A stretch of DNA of 64,000 bases from Mixta sp. Marseille-Q2659 (lineage in GTDB: Bacteria > Pseudomonadota > Gammaproteobacteria > Enterobacterales > Enterobacteriaceae), in the NCBI RefSeq assembly GCF_940807255.1, contig NZ_CALNWY010000001.1, positions 124,001-188,000 of the forward strand, read 5' to 3'. The notes beneath the pieces were generated by a model. That model ran no database searches and had not been told where the DNA came from. It saw only the letters and a list, made by a program, of their open reading frames with translations. Of the stretch, positions 18,731 through 29,868 are shown one piece after another (the first letter of the stretch is position 1; every line of letters starts with the position of its first letter). A program made the translations under genes and the position numbers.

Positions 18731-20293
18731 CTACCCTTTCTTGCTCGCCAGAAACGCTTCAAAACTCAGCTTATCCGCCGCTTCCAGCTCCTGTTGCGCA
18801 TTGCGCGAACGTAGCGCTTCCTGGGTAAAATCTTCTGCGCTCAGCACCTGTAGCGGTTCTTCCGTCAGCATCTGACGATACTGCTCGGCCAGCGCCAGAC
18901 CGGTTCCGCTGATCCCGTTATCCAGCATCGCTTGTAAAATACGTGCTGAATAAGTTAGTTCAGGATCGTCGAAAGAAGCGACTAACCGATCGCAAACTTG
19001 TTGGTAATCAGGCGAACCGGATTGGCTATCAAGCACTTCCGCCACACGTTTCAGATCGGCATACAGTGCTTTGCCAACCACATCCAACGGCTGGCGTGCA
19101 TCTTCACAGCCCATGCCAATGGTTTGCCCCGGCTTACGCCCTTCCAGAATGACACGATTCCAGTTTTTACGCGCGCATTGTAGCTCGGCGCTGCTCATTT
19201 CCGGCGCGTCCGCAAGAGTACACCAAATCAGGAACAGATCGAGGAAGCGCACCTGGGTTTCATCAACGCCAACCGGCGAGAAAGGGTTAATATCGAGCGA
19301 ACGCACTTCAATATATTCAATGCCGCCGCGCGCCAGCGCATCAGACGGCGCTTCGCCTGAACGCGTAACACGCTTAGGCCGAATCGGCGCATACAGCTCG
19401 TTTTCAATCTGCAATACGTTGGTATTCAGCTGCAGCCAGCGCCCTTCTTCATCTTTTACGCCCATGCGCGCATATTCTTCAGACGGCGTTTTGATTGCCT
19501 TTTTCAGTGCCTCGACATAGCCGTCCAGCGTATTAAAGGTGATACCGAGATTACTTTGAGATTTATTGGTATAACCCAAGTCGCTTAAGCGCAGCGATGT
19601 CGCGTGAGGCAGCCAAAGCATACCGCGCTCGTTGCGTTCGAAAGGCAAGCTGCTCTCTTTCCCCTGAAGGAAAGTGGAACAAACAGCGGGCGACGCGCCA
19701 AAGAGATAGGGAATCACCCAGCCAAAGCGATAGTAGTTACGAATTAACCGTAAATAGCCCGCAGAGATCGCATCTTTACCGCTTTCGGTATCTTTTACGC
19801 CTGCCCAGGCCTGCCAGAAAGAGAGCGGCAGCGAGAAGTTATAATGTACGCCGGAAATGGTCTGCATTAATGCGCCATAGCGATTTTTCAACCCTTCGCG
19901 ATACAGCGTTTTCATGCGGCCGATGTTAGAGCTGCCATATTGGGCCAGCTGGATAACATCGCTGCTTTCAATCACGCAAGGCATGCTAAAAGGCCACATG
20001 CGCTCCTCACCCAGTTCGCGCGCAACGTGACGGTGAATATCACGCAGAAACGCTAACAGATGATCGATGTCGCGATCGACCGGCGTAATAAACTCAAGCA
20101 GCGATTCAGCAAAATCGGTAGTGATCCATTTATGGGTCAACGCCGCGCCAAGGTGCGCTGGATGGTCGGTTGTAGCTAATTTGCCGTCAGGCCTGACACG
20201 TAGCGTTTCACGCTCAATGCCGCGGCCAATACCTTTCAGGGCGTCAGGGTGAGCTTCCAGCCAGGAAAGCGCCTGTGATACGTCCGGGATCAA
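18731..20293 (-). CDS. gshA: Glutamate-cysteine ligase GshA
   Basis: 520 residues from a TTG at 20293, which has GGGAGG 5 bases upstream and gives the family start [16 protein letters not shown]. coli gshA also uses TTG. An in-frame ATG at 20335 would add 14 residues but has no clear ribosome site. It makes gamma-glutamylcysteine, the first step of glutathione synthesis. Conserved segments include [21 protein letters not shown] and [19 protein letters not shown]. Confidence 0.95.
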   Translation of the reverse strand: MIPDVSQALSWLEAHPDALKGIGRGIERETLRVRPDGKLATTDHPAHLGAALTHKWITTDFAESLLEFITPVDRDIDHLLAFLRDIHRHVARELGEERMWPFSMPCVIESSDVIQLAQYGSSNIGRMKTLYREGLKNRYGALMQTISGVHYNFSLPLSFWQAWAGVKDTESGKDAISAGYLRLIRNYYRFGWVIPYLFGASPAVCSTFLQGKESSLPFERNERGMLWLPHATSLRLSDLGYTNKSQSNLGITFNTLDGYVEALKKAIKTPSEEYARMGVKDEEGRWLQLNTNVLQIENELYAPIRPKRVTRSGEAPSDALARGGIEYIEVRSLDINPFSPVGVDETQVRFLDLFLIWCTLADAPEMSSAELQCARKNWNRVILEGRKPGQTIGMGCEDARQPLDVVGKALYADLKRVAEVLDSQSGSPDYQQVCDRLVASFDDPELTYSARILQAMLDNGISGTGLALAEQYRQMLTEEPLQVLSAEDFTQEALRSRNAQQELEAADKLSFEAFLASKKG

Positions 20294-20366
20294 AGTGACC
20301 TCCCGCTCAGAGAATAATTTATTTTTGTTTAGCATAATGTTAACCGTAGCCCCGATTCAGGGTGAA

Positions 20367-20792
20367 TCAATGCCACCACGCCATGCCCTGTAAAGTCGCG
20401 GTCGCTACCACTACGTAACGCAGGGTCTTACCGATAGCCAGAAACAGCACTACCGGCAGCCATGAGAAACGCAACCAGCCAGCAAGGACACACAGCAGAT
20501 CGCCAATCAGCGGTAGCCAGCTGAATAACAGTGCCGCAGGACCAAACCGGCGCAACCACGCCATTGCTGTGTCATGCCATCGCCCCTGCTTTGGCGGCAA
20601 CAAGCGACCAATGACTACATTCGTTAATCCGCCGAGCGTGTTCCCCACGGCTGCGACAAAAATCAAACCTAATGCCGGCGTTTTCCCTGCCAGTAGTAAC
20701 GTTACCAGCAGCACCTCAGAGCTACCGGGAAGCAGCGTGGCGCTCAAAAAGCTACTGGTAAATAACGAACCGTAACTCAGGATGTCATTCAC
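20367..20792 (-). CDS. yqaA: DedA-like (VTT domain) inner membrane protein YqaA
   Basis: 141 residues of the SNARE-associated/VTT family, with about four hydrophobic segments and the signature SATLLPGSSEVLL followed by GNTLGGLTNVVIGRLLP. It resembles E. coli YqaA (142 residues). The role is unknown; relatives act in membrane lipid flipping and proton balance. Its start overlaps the yqaB stop by 4 bases, so it is co-transcribed. Confidence 0.93.
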   Translation of the reverse strand: MNDILSYGSLFTSSFLSATLLPGSSEVLLVTLLLAGKTPALGLIFVAAVGNTLGGLTNVVIGRLLPPKQGRWHDTAMAWLRRFGPAALLFSWLPLIGDLLCVLAGWLRFSWLPVVLFLAIGKTLRYVVVATATLQGMAWWH

Positions 20793-21355
20793 AACAGGCG
20801 GACATCCACCGCATCCATACCGGCCGCTTCCGCTGCCTGCAGACCAAAATCAGCATCTTCAAACACGACGCACTTTTCTGGCGCGACGCCCATTAGCGCG
20901 GCACAGCGCAGAAAAGTATCTGGTTCAGGTTTATGGCGCGGTACATCATCGGCACCGACGATAACGTCAAAATAGTGGCGCAGATTAAGATGCGTTAATA
21001 ATGCATCGGCCATTGCATGTTCACTGCCCGTTCCAACCGCCATCGGCTTACGCCCATGCCAGGTTTTGACAACGTCAATCAGCGGCAACGGACGCACGGT
21101 ATCAAACAGCATGGCTTTAACCGCCACAGTTTTTTCTGCTGCCAGTTGGTGAGGGTCGAGATCCGCCTGGTGGCTGGCGATAATAAATTGCGCGACTTTC
21201 CAGGTCGGAGAACCGTTAAGGCCAATCATGGCCTCTTCATCAAAAGATAAACCATGGCGCCCCAGCACCTGATGCCATGCCTGGCGATGAGTTTGTTCAG
21301 TATCAAGAATAGTACCGTCCATATCGAAAATCAGGCCATCATAGCGCTCGTACAT
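20789..21355 (-). CDS. yqaB: HAD-family fructose-1-phosphate phosphatase YqaB
   Basis: 188 residues from the ATG at 21355 (MYERYDGLIF), matching the E. coli length. The HAD motifs are FDMDGTI with Asp11 and Asp13, a Thr in VGTGSE, Lys in RHKPEPDTF and FEDADFG. The E. coli homologue dephosphorylates fructose-1-phosphate and 6-phosphogluconate. It is first in the yqaB-yqaA pair. Confidence 0.94.
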   Translation of the reverse strand: MYERYDGLIFDMDGTILDTEQTHRQAWHQVLGRHGLSFDEEAMIGLNGSPTWKVAQFIIASHQADLDPHQLAAEKTVAVKAMLFDTVRPLPLIDVVKTWHGRKPMAVGTGSEHAMADALLTHLNLRHYFDVIVGADDVPRHKPEPDTFLRCAALMGVAPEKCVVFEDADFGLQAAEAAGMDAVDVRLL

Positions 21356-21604
21356 ACCCTCTCCCGGCAATGAATAAATGCACCTTTACTTTAACGTAAA
21401 GTATGCAGGTTGTCGCCGGTAGCAGTGAACAGCAAATGCTTTGAATCTATTGGAGAATTTACGAATCAGAAAAAGGTCAGGGAGTTCAGGAGCATGAAGC
21501 AAAGGGCAAGTAAGAAGATAAATGGAATAATGCTGAAGCGTGAGCGGAGTGATTACAGAAGATATAAAAAAGGAATGAACAGAATCGAAGGGGAAATCAG
21601 AAGA

Positions 21605-21681
21605 TGGTGCATCCGGGAGGATTCGAACCTCCGACCGCTCGGTTCGTAGCCGAGTACTCTATCCAGCTGAGCTACGGATGC
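21605..21681 (-). tRNA. tRNA-Arg(ACG)
   Basis: 77 bases including an encoded CCA. Acceptor GCATCCG/CGGATGC, anticodon stem CTCGG/CCGAG with loop CTACGAA, so the anticodon is ACG (read as inosine-CG). It corresponds to the E. coli argQVYZ tRNA. Last of three identical copies in transcription order. Confidence 0.97.
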
Positions 21682-21751
21682 ATCGGAAAAACTGAGGGAA
21701 CTGCAACGACCTGAAGAAATACCAGAGAAGACGTTTATGTCTTCGAGAAGA

Positions 21752-21828
21752 TGGTGCATCCGGGAGGATTCGAACCTCCGACCGCTCGGTTCGTAGCCGA
21801 GTACTCTATCCAGCTGAGCTACGGATGC
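21752..21828 (-). tRNA. tRNA-Arg(ACG)
   Basis: Identical in sequence to the copy at 21605-21681, with encoded CCA. The 70-base spacer between the two copies is not repeated in the next spacer. Confidence 0.97.
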
Positions 21829-21912
21829 ATAACAAATTCTTGTATAACGCAGGGTGCTGACAACTCACCGTGACACAGGCTGCTAATACTGTATCGTTTT
21901 ACTTCTTAGAGA

Positions 21913-21989
21913 TGGTGCATCCGGGAGGATTCGAACCTCCGACCGCTCGGTTCGTAGCCGAGTACTCTATCCAGCTGAGCTACGGATGC
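21913..21989 (-). tRNA. tRNA-Arg(ACG)
   Basis: Third identical copy with encoded CCA, 9 bases after the tRNA-Ser gene in transcription order. E. coli has four Arg copies here (argQZYV); this genome shows three. Confidence 0.97.
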
Positions 21990-21998
21990 ATCATTAAA

Positions 21999-22091
21999 TG
22001 GCGGTGAGAGAGGGATTCGAACCCTCGATGCAGCTTTTGACCGCATACTCCCTTAGCAGGGGAGCGCCTTCAGCCTCTCGGCCATCTCACC
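21999..22091 (-). tRNA. serV: tRNA-Ser(GCT)
   Basis: 93 bases with a long variable arm and encoded CCA. Acceptor GGTGAGA/TCTCACC, anticodon stem CTCCC/GGGAG with loop CTGCTAA, anticodon GCT. It is first in the serV-arg operon, as in E. coli. Confidence 0.97.
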
Positions 22092-22155
22092 TTACGCGTT
22101 CTTGCGAACTGTGCTGCTGAACTTTGTTTTCGCTCATCGGCACTGCGTGGCGCAC

Positions 22156-22183
22156 ATATTACTTTCCCGGACTTATAAGTCAA
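22156..22183 (-). promoter_or_regulatory. Promoter of the serV-argVYZ tRNA operon
   Basis: Minus strand: -35 TTGACT (22183-22178), 16-base spacer, -10 TAATAT (22161-22156), followed by the GC-rich stretch GTGCGCCACGC expected of a stringently controlled stable-RNA promoter. The start would be near 22149, about 58 bases before serV. Confidence 0.78.
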
Positions 22184-22320
22184 ACAATTTTTCCCAACAA
22201 ATTTCCGTTTGCACAAAAGCCGCCCAATCCGCGTAATTTGCCGACAAAAAGAGTGATTTATCAACAGTAAAACAGGAGGTAGTTCACAATCGGGAGGAAA
22301 AAGAATAAATCGGGATGGGA

Positions 22321-22358
22321 GAAAAGTTTGCGCTTCGCTGCAATCAGAGCGAGGCGCA
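22321..22358 (-). terminator. Terminator of csrA
   Basis: Arms TGCGCCTCGCT and AGCGAAGCGCA (one mismatch, 8-base loop) read on the minus strand, then AACTTTTC. It begins about 15 bases after the csrA stop. Confidence 0.75.
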
Positions 22359-22373
22359 CGATTCGAAATGGCT

Positions 22374-22553
22374 TTATTGCGGTTGGCTCTTTTCAGCCTG
22401 AATGCGCTGATAAATCTCTTCGCGGTGTACTGAAACTTCTTTTGGCGCGTTCACACCAATACGAACCTGGTTACCTTTGACGCCCAGTACCGTTACCGTC
22501 ACCTCATCGCCAATCATGAGGGTTTCACCAACTCGACGAGTTAGAATAAGCAT
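22374..22553 (-). CDS. csrA: Carbon storage regulator CsrA
   Basis: 59 residues, [12 protein letters not shown] to AEKSQPQ. A dimeric RNA-binding protein that recognises GGA motifs in mRNA leaders and globally controls glycogen, biofilm, motility and central metabolism. The first 55 residues are essentially the E. coli protein, including the RNA-contact residues Leu4, Arg6, Arg7 and Arg44. The C-terminal tail is slightly shorter than the usual 61 residues. An AAGGAG site precedes the ATG. BarA, encoded at 60.7 kb, is the sensor that drives CsrB-type antagonists in relatives. Confidence 0.98.
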
Positions 22554-22745
22554 TCTTTGCTCCTTGAAAGATTAAAAGAGTCGGGCCTGTCGGGTCCCCG
22601 GCATTATCCATCATATAGCGCTAAACGTAGATGATGACAAATACAGCAAAGCATCTTGTCACGCTAATACATTCTGCTGATAGTTAGTTTAGCCGAAATC
22701 ATTACCCACAACCTGACTTTGTTATTACAGCGTACGGATTGCATT

Positions 22746-22783
22746 AAAAAGCGCCAGCGGAGGTAAATCCACGGCGCTTTCCG
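22746..22783 (-). terminator. Terminator of alaS
   Basis: Minus strand: AAAGCGCC and GGCGCTTTTT arms around a loop of about 17 bases, ending in a T-run. It lies about 20 bases after the alaS stop. Confidence 0.7.
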
Positions 22784-22800
22784 CACTACTTTGTTATCTC

Positions 22801-25428
22801 TTATAGTCTGGCGGTAACCCAGGATTCAACGCTGGCCAGCGCGTCAGGCAAGGCCTGCGCATCCGTACCACCCGCCTGCGCCATATCTGGACGCCCACCG
22901 CCTTTACCACCGACCTGCTGAGCCACAGCGCCAATCAGTTCGCCTGCTTTCACACGATCGGTGAGATCTTTGGTTACGCCAGCAATCAGAGAGACTTTCC
23001 CTTCAGCTACCGTAGCCAGGACAATCACTGCCGAGCCCAGCTGATTTTTCAAATCATCAACCATGACGCGCAGCAGCTTAGGTTCAACGTTACTCAGCTC
23101 AGTGACCAGCAGCTTGATGCCGTTGATCTCTTTCGCCTTGCTGCTCAGAGAAGCACTTTCCTGGGCCGCCTGTTGATCTTTTAACTGTTGCAGCTCTTTT
23201 TCCAGCGCACGGGCATGATCGAGCATGGCGCGCACTTTCTCATTCAGGTTCGCGCTGTTCGCTTTCACCAGCTGCGCAATATCCTGTAACTGTTCAGCCT
23301 GCGCATTAACCTGCGCCAGCGCCGCTTCGCCCGTAATGGCTTCGATGCGGCGTATGCCGGCTGCGGTACCCGATTCGGAGGTGATGCGGAACAGGCCAAT
23401 ATCACCCGTACGGCTGGCGTGTGTGCCGCCGCACAGTTCAGTAGAAAAGTCGCCCATCGACAGTACACGCACACGTGCATCATATTTCTCGCCAAACAGC
23501 GCCATGGCGCCTTTCGCTTTGGCCTCTTCGAGATCCATGATGTTAGTTTCTACCGGCAGGTTACGGCGAATCTGTGCATTAACGATATCCTCGACCTGAC
23601 GGATCTCCTGCGGCTTCATCGCTTCGGAATGCGAGAAATCGAAACGCAGGTATTTATCGTTAACCAGCGAGCCCTTCTGCCCGACATGATCGCCCAGAAC
23701 CTGGCGCAGCGCAGCATGAAGCAAATGTGTGGCGGAGTGGTTCAGACGAATGCGCGCCCGGCGCGCCTCATCAACCTGCGCGTCCAGTCGGTCGCCGATA
23801 CGCAGCTGACCTGACGTCAGCTTGCCGATATGACCGATAGCCTGACCATATTTCTGCGTATCGCTCACGTTGAACTCAGCGTTTAACCCTTTCAGGATGC
23901 CGGTATCGCCAACCTGACCGCCCGACTCGCCATAAAATGGCGTTTCGTCCAGTACGATGACGCCTTCCTGACCAGCGGTAATTTCATCTGCTGGTTGGCC
24001 GTTGACATAGATCGCGGTAACGGCGGCTTTCAGCGCCAGATGGTCATAACCTTTGAACGCTGAGGCGGAATCGATACTGATCACATTGCTGTAATCGGCG
24101 CCAAAACCGCTGGCTTCACGCGCGCGCTGTCGCTGGCGCTCCATTGCCTGCTCAAAGCCCGCTTCATCGATTTTCAGATTACGCTCGCGGCACACGTCTG
24201 CCGTCAGGTCAGCCGGAAAACCAAAGGTGTCGTAGAGACGGAAGACCGTTTCGCCATCCAGCGTATCGCTCTGCAGGCTGGCAAGCTCTTCGTCCAACAG
24301 CGCCAGACCACGCTCCAGCGTTTTAGCGAACTGCTCTTCTTCGCTTTTCAGAATCTGCTCAACCTGCGCCTGCTGGCGTTGCAGATCTTCACCGGCGCTG
24401 CCCATAACCTCAATCAGCGGGCCGACCAGCTTATAGAAGAAGCTGCCTTTAGCGCCCAGCATATTGCCATGACGTACCGCACGACGAATGATACGGCGCA
24501 ACACATAGCCACGGTTTTCATTCGACGGGATAACGCCATCGGCAATCAGGAATGCACAGGAACGAATATGGTCCGCAATTACGCGCAGCGACTTGTTGCT
24601 CAGATCGGTGGCACCGGTAACCTCAGCCACCGCCGCGATCAGTTTCTGGAACAGATCGATTTCATAGTTGGAGTTAACATGCTGCAGCACCGCGGAAATA
24701 CGCTCCAGGCCCATACCGGTATCAACCGAAGGTTTAGGCAGCGGCAGCATAGTCCCGTCAGGCTGACGGTTAAACTGCATAAAGACGATATTCCAGATCT
24801 CGATGTAACGGTCGCCGTCCTCTTCCGGGCTACCCGGCGGGCCGCCATAAATATGATCGCCGTGATCGTAGAAAATTTCACTGCATGGGCCGCACGGGCC
24901 GGTATCACCCATTTGCCAGAAGTTATCTGACGCGTAAGCGCCGCCTTTGTTATCGCCGATACGAATAATGCGCTCTGGCGGCACGCCAATTTCATTGGCC
25001 CAAATGTCCCAGGCTTCGTTATCGGTTTCGTAAACGGTCACCCACAGACGCTCTTTCGGCAGGTTAAACCACTGCGCCGAAGTCAGCAGTTCCCAGGCGA
25101 AGGCGATAGCTTCTTTTTTGAAATAATCGCCGAAGCTGAAGTTGCCCAGCATTTCGAAGAAGGTATGGTGACGCGCAGTATAACCGACGTTTTCCAGATC
25201 GTTATGTTTACCACCGGCGCGCACGCAGCGCTGCGAAGTGGTAGCACGCGAGTAGCTGCGCTTGTCTTGTCCAAGGAAAACGTCTTTAAACTGGTTCATC
25301 CCGGCGTTAGTAAACAGCAACGTCGGATCGTTATGGGGTACGAGGGAGCTGCTGGCAACAACCTGGTGTCCCTTGCTATGGAAAAAATCGAGAAACGTTT
25401 GACGGATCTCAGCAGTACTCTTGCTCAT
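22801..25428 (-). CDS. alaS: Alanyl-tRNA synthetase
   Basis: 875 residues from the ATG at 25428 ([12 protein letters not shown]); the in-frame extension upstream is not conserved. Domain order: class II catalytic core (about 1-440), editing domain with the zinc motif [11 protein letters not shown] and [15 protein letters not shown] (about 560-670), and a C-terminal DHHA1/oligomerisation domain ending [10 protein letters not shown]. It charges tRNA-Ala and clears mischarged Ser and Gly. It lies between csrA and recX as in E. coli. Confidence 0.98.
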   Translation of the reverse strand: MSKSTAEIRQTFLDFFHSKGHQVVASSSLVPHNDPTLLFTNAGMNQFKDVFLGQDKRSYSRATTSQRCVRAGGKHNDLENVGYTARHHTFFEMLGNFSFGDYFKKEAIAFAWELLTSAQWFNLPKERLWVTVYETDNEAWDIWANEIGVPPERIIRIGDNKGGAYASDNFWQMGDTGPCGPCSEIFYDHGDHIYGGPPGSPEEDGDRYIEIWNIVFMQFNRQPDGTMLPLPKPSVDTGMGLERISAVLQHVNSNYEIDLFQKLIAAVAEVTGATDLSNKSLRVIADHIRSCAFLIADGVIPSNENRGYVLRRIIRRAVRHGNMLGAKGSFFYKLVGPLIEVMGSAGEDLQRQQAQVEQILKSEEEQFAKTLERGLALLDEELASLQSDTLDGETVFRLYDTFGFPADLTADVCRERNLKIDEAGFEQAMERQRQRAREASGFGADYSNVISIDSASAFKGYDHLALKAAVTAIYVNGQPADEITAGQEGVIVLDETPFYGESGGQVGDTGILKGLNAEFNVSDTQKYGQAIGHIGKLTSGQLRIGDRLDAQVDEARRARIRLNHSATHLLHAALRQVLGDHVGQKGSLVNDKYLRFDFSHSEAMKPQEIRQVEDIVNAQIRRNLPVETNIMDLEEAKAKGAMALFGEKYDARVRVLSMGDFSTELCGGTHASRTGDIGLFRITSESGTAAGIRRIEAITGEAALAQVNAQAEQLQDIAQLVKANSANLNEKVRAMLDHARALEKELQQLKDQQAAQESASLSSKAKEINGIKLLVTELSNVEPKLLRVMVDDLKNQLGSAVIVLATVAEGKVSLIAGVTKDLTDRVKAGELIGAVAQQVGGKGGGRPDMAQAGGTDAQALPDALASVESWVTARL

Positions 25429-25565
25429 AAATATCCTGGAATACGCTAACGAAGGTTCTTCCCTTGGCACCGGGCGGGCATTCCACACGGCTGCGTGAAG
25501 AGTTACCAACAAAAAGTGGGAATAAGATAAATTTTCTTCCGGGGGAAGTAAAATCCCATCTCGAC

Positions 25566-26075
25566 TCAATCATCATAATTTCGATAAATAGCCTGAATAT
25601 CTTCCATAAAAAAGCCTTTAGCCTGTAGATAGCGCATTACTTTGGCTTTTTGCTTCCATTCCTGCGGCAGCGGCAAGCCAAATTTACGTTCGGCAGCGTC
25701 TAATGCCTGGGCTGACCAGTCGACTTCCGCTTCGCCAAGCGCGGCCTCCGCCAGATCGCGACCGATGCCCTTTTGCGCCAGTTCCATACGGATACGCTGC
25801 GGGCCATAGCCTTTGCGGCTACGGCTGATAACAAAGCGCTGGGCAAAACGGACATCATCCAGCCAGCTATGTTCATAACACCAGGCAACGAGCTGCTCCA
25901 GCAACTCCGTCGGAATCTCTTCCGCCGGTTCATCATGACGCATGGCCGCACGCGCTGCTGACTGCGTTATCTTACGCCGGAACTCCGCTTCGCTATGGTC
26001 GCGCATCGCCAGAATGCGTGTCGCCCGATCCAACAGACGTGCAAAAGTTACAGGGGTGGCAGGCTTGTCGGTCAT
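25566..26075 (-). CDS. recX: RecA regulatory protein RecX
   Basis: 169 residues, close to the E. coli RecX size. A three-helix-repeat protein that caps RecA filaments and inhibits strand exchange. Typical segments are [29 protein letters not shown] and the C-terminal [16 protein letters not shown]. It lies downstream of recA; the recA terminator at 26157-26195 must be read through for coexpression, as in E. coli. Confidence 0.95.
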   Translation of the reverse strand: MTDKPATPVTFARLLDRATRILAMRDHSEAEFRRKITQSAARAAMRHDEPAEEIPTELLEQLVAWCYEHSWLDDVRFAQRFVISRSRKGYGPQRIRMELAQKGIGRDLAEAALGEAEVDWSAQALDAAERKFGLPLPQEWKQKAKVMRYLQAKGFFMEDIQAIYRNYDD

Positions 26076-26156
26076 TGTGCTTCCGTCAGGGTTGAAGTTT
26101 GAGATAAGCAGTAAAAACGAGGGTAGCGAGAATTAAGGCTGGATACAAAGTATTAA

Positions 26157-26195
26157 AGAAAAACCCCGGACAGCTGGGCTGGCCGGGGTCTTTTT
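26157..26195 (-). terminator. Terminator between recA and recX
   Basis: Minus strand: arms ACCCCGG/CCGGGGT around a 13-base loop, followed by TTTTTC. It controls how much transcription reaches recX. Confidence 0.85.
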
Positions 26196-26248
26196 CAGAA
26201 GGCTTCACTTATTCGGAAGCTTCGCTAACATCAGAAAACGTCAGAAAA

Positions 26249-27331
<1,083 letters not shown>

Positions 27332-27389
27332 TCATGCCGGGGTAAAGCACGCCACAGTTGTGTGCAATGCTCTCGTTCGTTGGATGGTA

Positions 27390-27417
27390 ATTATACTGTA
27401 TAATCATACAGTATCAA
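27390..27417 (-). promoter_or_regulatory. recA promoter with LexA (SOS) box
   Basis: Minus strand: -35 TTGATA (27417-27412), 16-base spacer, -10 TATAAT (27395-27390). The LexA box TACTGTATGATTATACAGTA at 27394-27413 fits the consensus TACTGT-N8-ACAGTA and fills the spacer, so repressor and polymerase compete directly. The -35 ends 2 bases from the pncC stop codon. Confidence 0.95.
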
Positions 27418-27418
27418 G

Positions 27419-27913
27419 TCAAATTTTGAGAAAATCATCATGTAATATTTGTAACGCTACGGCCACGGTTTGACGGCGCACCGCTTCTCTATCCCCCTGA
27501 AAAACAATGCTTTTCGTTAACTGTTTTCCTGTCGAGGAAACAACGGCGAACCAGACCGTACCGACCGGCTTTTCCGCCGTGCCACCATCGGGTCCGGCAA
27601 TACCGCTGACCGCAATAGCATAGTCGGCTTTGGCCTCTTTTAAAGCGCCCGCCGCCATCTCCTGCACGACCTGTTCGCTTACCGCTCCCCAACGCTGCAG
27701 GCTGCCTTCCGTCACGCCAACCATCTGCTGCTTGGCATCGTTACTGTAGGTAATAAAGGCGCGTTCAAACCAGGCGGAACTACCAGCAATATCAGTGAAT
27801 ACCTTGGCAATCCAGCCGCCGGTACAGGATTCCGCCGTGGTAACGGTAGCCCGACGTTGTAACAGCAGCTGTCCGGTAGTCGCGCTTAATTGTTTCAGTT
27901 GTTCGTCAGTCAT
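27419..27913 (-). CDS. pncC: Nicotinamide-nucleotide amidase PncC (CinA C-terminal family)
   Basis: 164 residues from the ATG at 27913 (MTDEQLKQLS); another ATG lies 3 bases upstream. It hydrolyses NMN to nicotinic acid mononucleotide in the pyridine nucleotide salvage cycle. CinA-family motifs are TVTTAESCTGGWIAKVFTDIAGSSAWF and AVSGIAGPDGGTAEKPVGTVWFA. It lies directly upstream of the recA promoter, as in E. coli. Confidence 0.95.
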   Translation of the reverse strand: MTDEQLKQLSATTGQLLLQRRATVTTAESCTGGWIAKVFTDIAGSSAWFERAFITYSNDAKQQMVGVTEGSLQRWGAVSEQVVQEMAAGALKEAKADYAIAVSGIAGPDGGTAEKPVGTVWFAVVSSTGKQLTKSIVFQGDREAVRRQTVAVALQILHDDFLKI

Positions 27914-28254
27914 CATTTCATCCGTGCAAGCAATCTCTATCAACGTTAGCAATAAACCGGGCGCAAGGCGTACCGTTTTCGCTTTTTAAGCTGGACGGAA
28001 TGATGCTTTTGCGAGGCGGATTCCCGTTCTATATGAGGGCGGCGAGGCGACATAGCAAGTCAGGCAGACTGCAGATTATTGCTGCGGAAAAGCTTTCTGC
28101 TTAGTGATTAAGAGAGTTAAGTCTCTTTGCATAACGCGACCAGTAAAAATGAAAATTGCGATCGCGGTTGGATTATTACGCTGCCTGCTGTGACACATAT
28201 GTATGAAAGCGATTAAGTTAAAACGATGTTTCATTTCTTGCGTGTGGGGAATCT
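27914..28254. other. Intergenic region between pncC and the DapA-like gene
   Basis: 341 bases, divergent genes on both sides, so promoters for both must lie here. I see no clear operator, RNA gene or terminator. The part nearest the DapA-like gene is AT-rich. Confidence 0.5.
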
Positions 28255-29142
28255 ATGGAAGCAAAGCCAGCTTTTTCGGGCGTCTGGTGCCCGTCAGTAA
28301 CACCCTTTACAGCAGATAATCGTCTCGATCTGGATGCGCTGGGGCAACATTTTGCGCGGCTGGACGCCTCCGGCATCGATACCTTGTTGCTCATGGGCAG
28401 CATCGGCGAATTTGTCTCGCTGTCGCAGGAAGAACGCAAATTACTTCTCCGTGAAGCGCGCAGTATGTCGCGGCTGAGTATGGTGGCGAACATTTCCAGC
28501 AGCGCCAGGGCGGATATGCTGGATTTAGCGCGCCAGGCATGGGAAAGCGGCTACGACGCCGTTATGGTATTACCGCCCTGGTATTACGGCCAAACCCGGC
28601 AGCAGCTGTTAAGTTATTATCGCCAGCTGGATCGGGAGCTGGGTGGCAAATGGTTTGCCTATAACTTCCCTGCTCGCACCGGCTGCGATTTGGATGCGGC
28701 GCTGGTGGCGCAACTGGCCGCAGAGCTACCAAACTTTATCGGAATAAAGGACACAACCGATTGCCTGTCCCATAACCGTTCCTTAATAGAGGAAACCAAA
28801 AAAGTACGGGCCGATTTTGCCGTGCTTTCCGGTTACGATGAATATCTGTTGCCAAACCTGTTAGCAGGCGGTGCCGGCGTTATCAGTGGATTAAATAATC
28901 TGGTTCCCGCGATGTTTGCCGAAGCGATGCACGCCTGGCGAGCCGGGGATTTAGCCGCGCTGACGCAGTTCCAGCAGCGCATCGGCAAACTGATGGCGAT
29001 CTATACGGTGGGCGATGACTTTGTGACGACCATCAAGACGGCAGTGGCACGCAAGTTCGGCTATATGTCATCGCTGTCGCGCAACAGCGGCGGTGCCCTG
29101 AGCGAGGCGCAGTGCGAAGCGATTGATATGCTATTTAGCTGA
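28255..29142 (+). CDS. DapA/NanA-family aldolase (dihydrodipicolinate synthase-like)
   Basis: 295-residue TIM-barrel class I aldolase. The Schiff-base lysine is Lys165 in FIGIKDTTD and the catalytic tyrosine is Tyr136 in YNFPARTG. The pyruvate-binding loop reads GSIGE instead of the GTTGE usual in DapA, which together with NFPARTG favours the YagE/YjhH-type 2-keto-3-deoxy-aldonate aldolases over lysine biosynthesis. It is solitary, with no sugar-acid kinase, dehydratase or transporter gene adjacent. The substrate is unresolved. Confidence 0.82.
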   Translation: MEAKPAFSGVWCPSVTPFTADNRLDLDALGQHFARLDASGIDTLLLMGSIGEFVSLSQEERKLLLREARSMSRLSMVANISSSARADMLDLARQAWESGYDAVMVLPPWYYGQTRQQLLSYYRQLDRELGGKWFAYNFPARTGCDLDAALVAQLAAELPNFIGIKDTTDCLSHNRSLIEETKKVRADFAVLSGYDEYLLPNLLAGGAGVISGLNNLVPAMFAEAMHAWRAGDLAALTQFQQRIGKLMAIYTVGDDFVTTIKTAVARKFGYMSSLSRNSGGALSEAQCEAIDMLFS

Positions 29143-29218
29143 GCGGGAGAGAGCAGCAAAGCATAAACGCTGAGCTGCTTTAACCAGACGACTATCGCCC
29201 CTGCCGCTTTAATCCTGC

Positions 29219-29560
29219 TTAGATCTTTTTAACAAACTCTGATTTAAGCTTCATGGGACCAAAGCCGTCGATCTTACAGTCAATATTATGATCTCCCTTT
29301 ACCAGACGGATCCCTTTAACCTTGGTTCCGATCTTCAGCGCTGAAGAGCTGCCCTTCACTTTGAGATCTTTGATTACCGTTACGCTGTCGCCGTCCGCCA
29401 GCAGCGTACCGTTCGCATCACGTACCACTAATCCCTCATCTTCTAACGTTCCGGCCTCTTGCTGTGACCAGATATGACCGCATTCTGGACAATTCAGCGC
29501 ATCGCCATCCTGCCAGGTATATTCGGAATGGCATTCAGGGCAAGAAGGTAAAGTCTGCAT
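29219..29560 (-). CDS. yjdM: Zinc-ribbon protein YjdM (PhnA family)
   Basis: 113 residues. An N-terminal zinc ribbon with paired CPEC motifs (7-10 and 24-27) is followed by a C-terminal PhnA domain (about 45-113) with [19 protein letters not shown]. It was once named for alkylphosphonate uptake, but that role is not supported for the family; the function is unknown. GAGG precedes the ATG. Confidence 0.93.
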   Translation of the reverse strand: MQTLPSCPECHSEYTWQDGDALNCPECGHIWSQQEAGTLEDEGLVVRDANGTLLADGDSVTVIKDLKVKGSSSALKIGTKVKGIRLVKGDHNIDCKIDGFGPMKLKSEFVKKI

Positions 29561-29868
29561 TACAACCTCATTAAGTAACTACCCGGTGGGTAACGAAAAA
29601 GGCGCTCATTCTATAACCTTAATTTTATCGGGGACAACCTTATTCCTGCGGCGCCATTGATGTAGCACAAGCTTGTGCCACTTTGCGAGCCATGCCGAAG
29701 AAACGATTTTAGCGTTGCGATAAACCTCCCCTTCCGGCGCTGCGCCTGTTAACGTCGGGTAGCGCTTTGGATGCTTTAACGATAGGATCCGCCTGCATAA
29801 CCCGACCGCCGCAGATACCAACAGGAACACGCAAGTTGAGTAAGATGACCGTGAAAGGATCAACAGAT
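29561..29868. other. Intergenic region between yjdM and mutS
   Basis: 308 bases with divergent genes on both sides. In-frame codons upstream of mutS run to 29767 but show no family similarity. No clear promoter, operator or RNA is recognised. Confidence 0.5.

Noticed and set aside
21410-21649. A small plus-strand open frame overlapping a tRNA-Arg gene
   Set aside because: It crosses a tRNA gene; the upstream part is AT-rich non-coding DNA.
21605-21989. The three tRNA repeats as a CRISPR-like array
   Set aside because: The repeats are complete 77-base tRNA-Arg genes and the spacers have no regular length; no cas genes are present.
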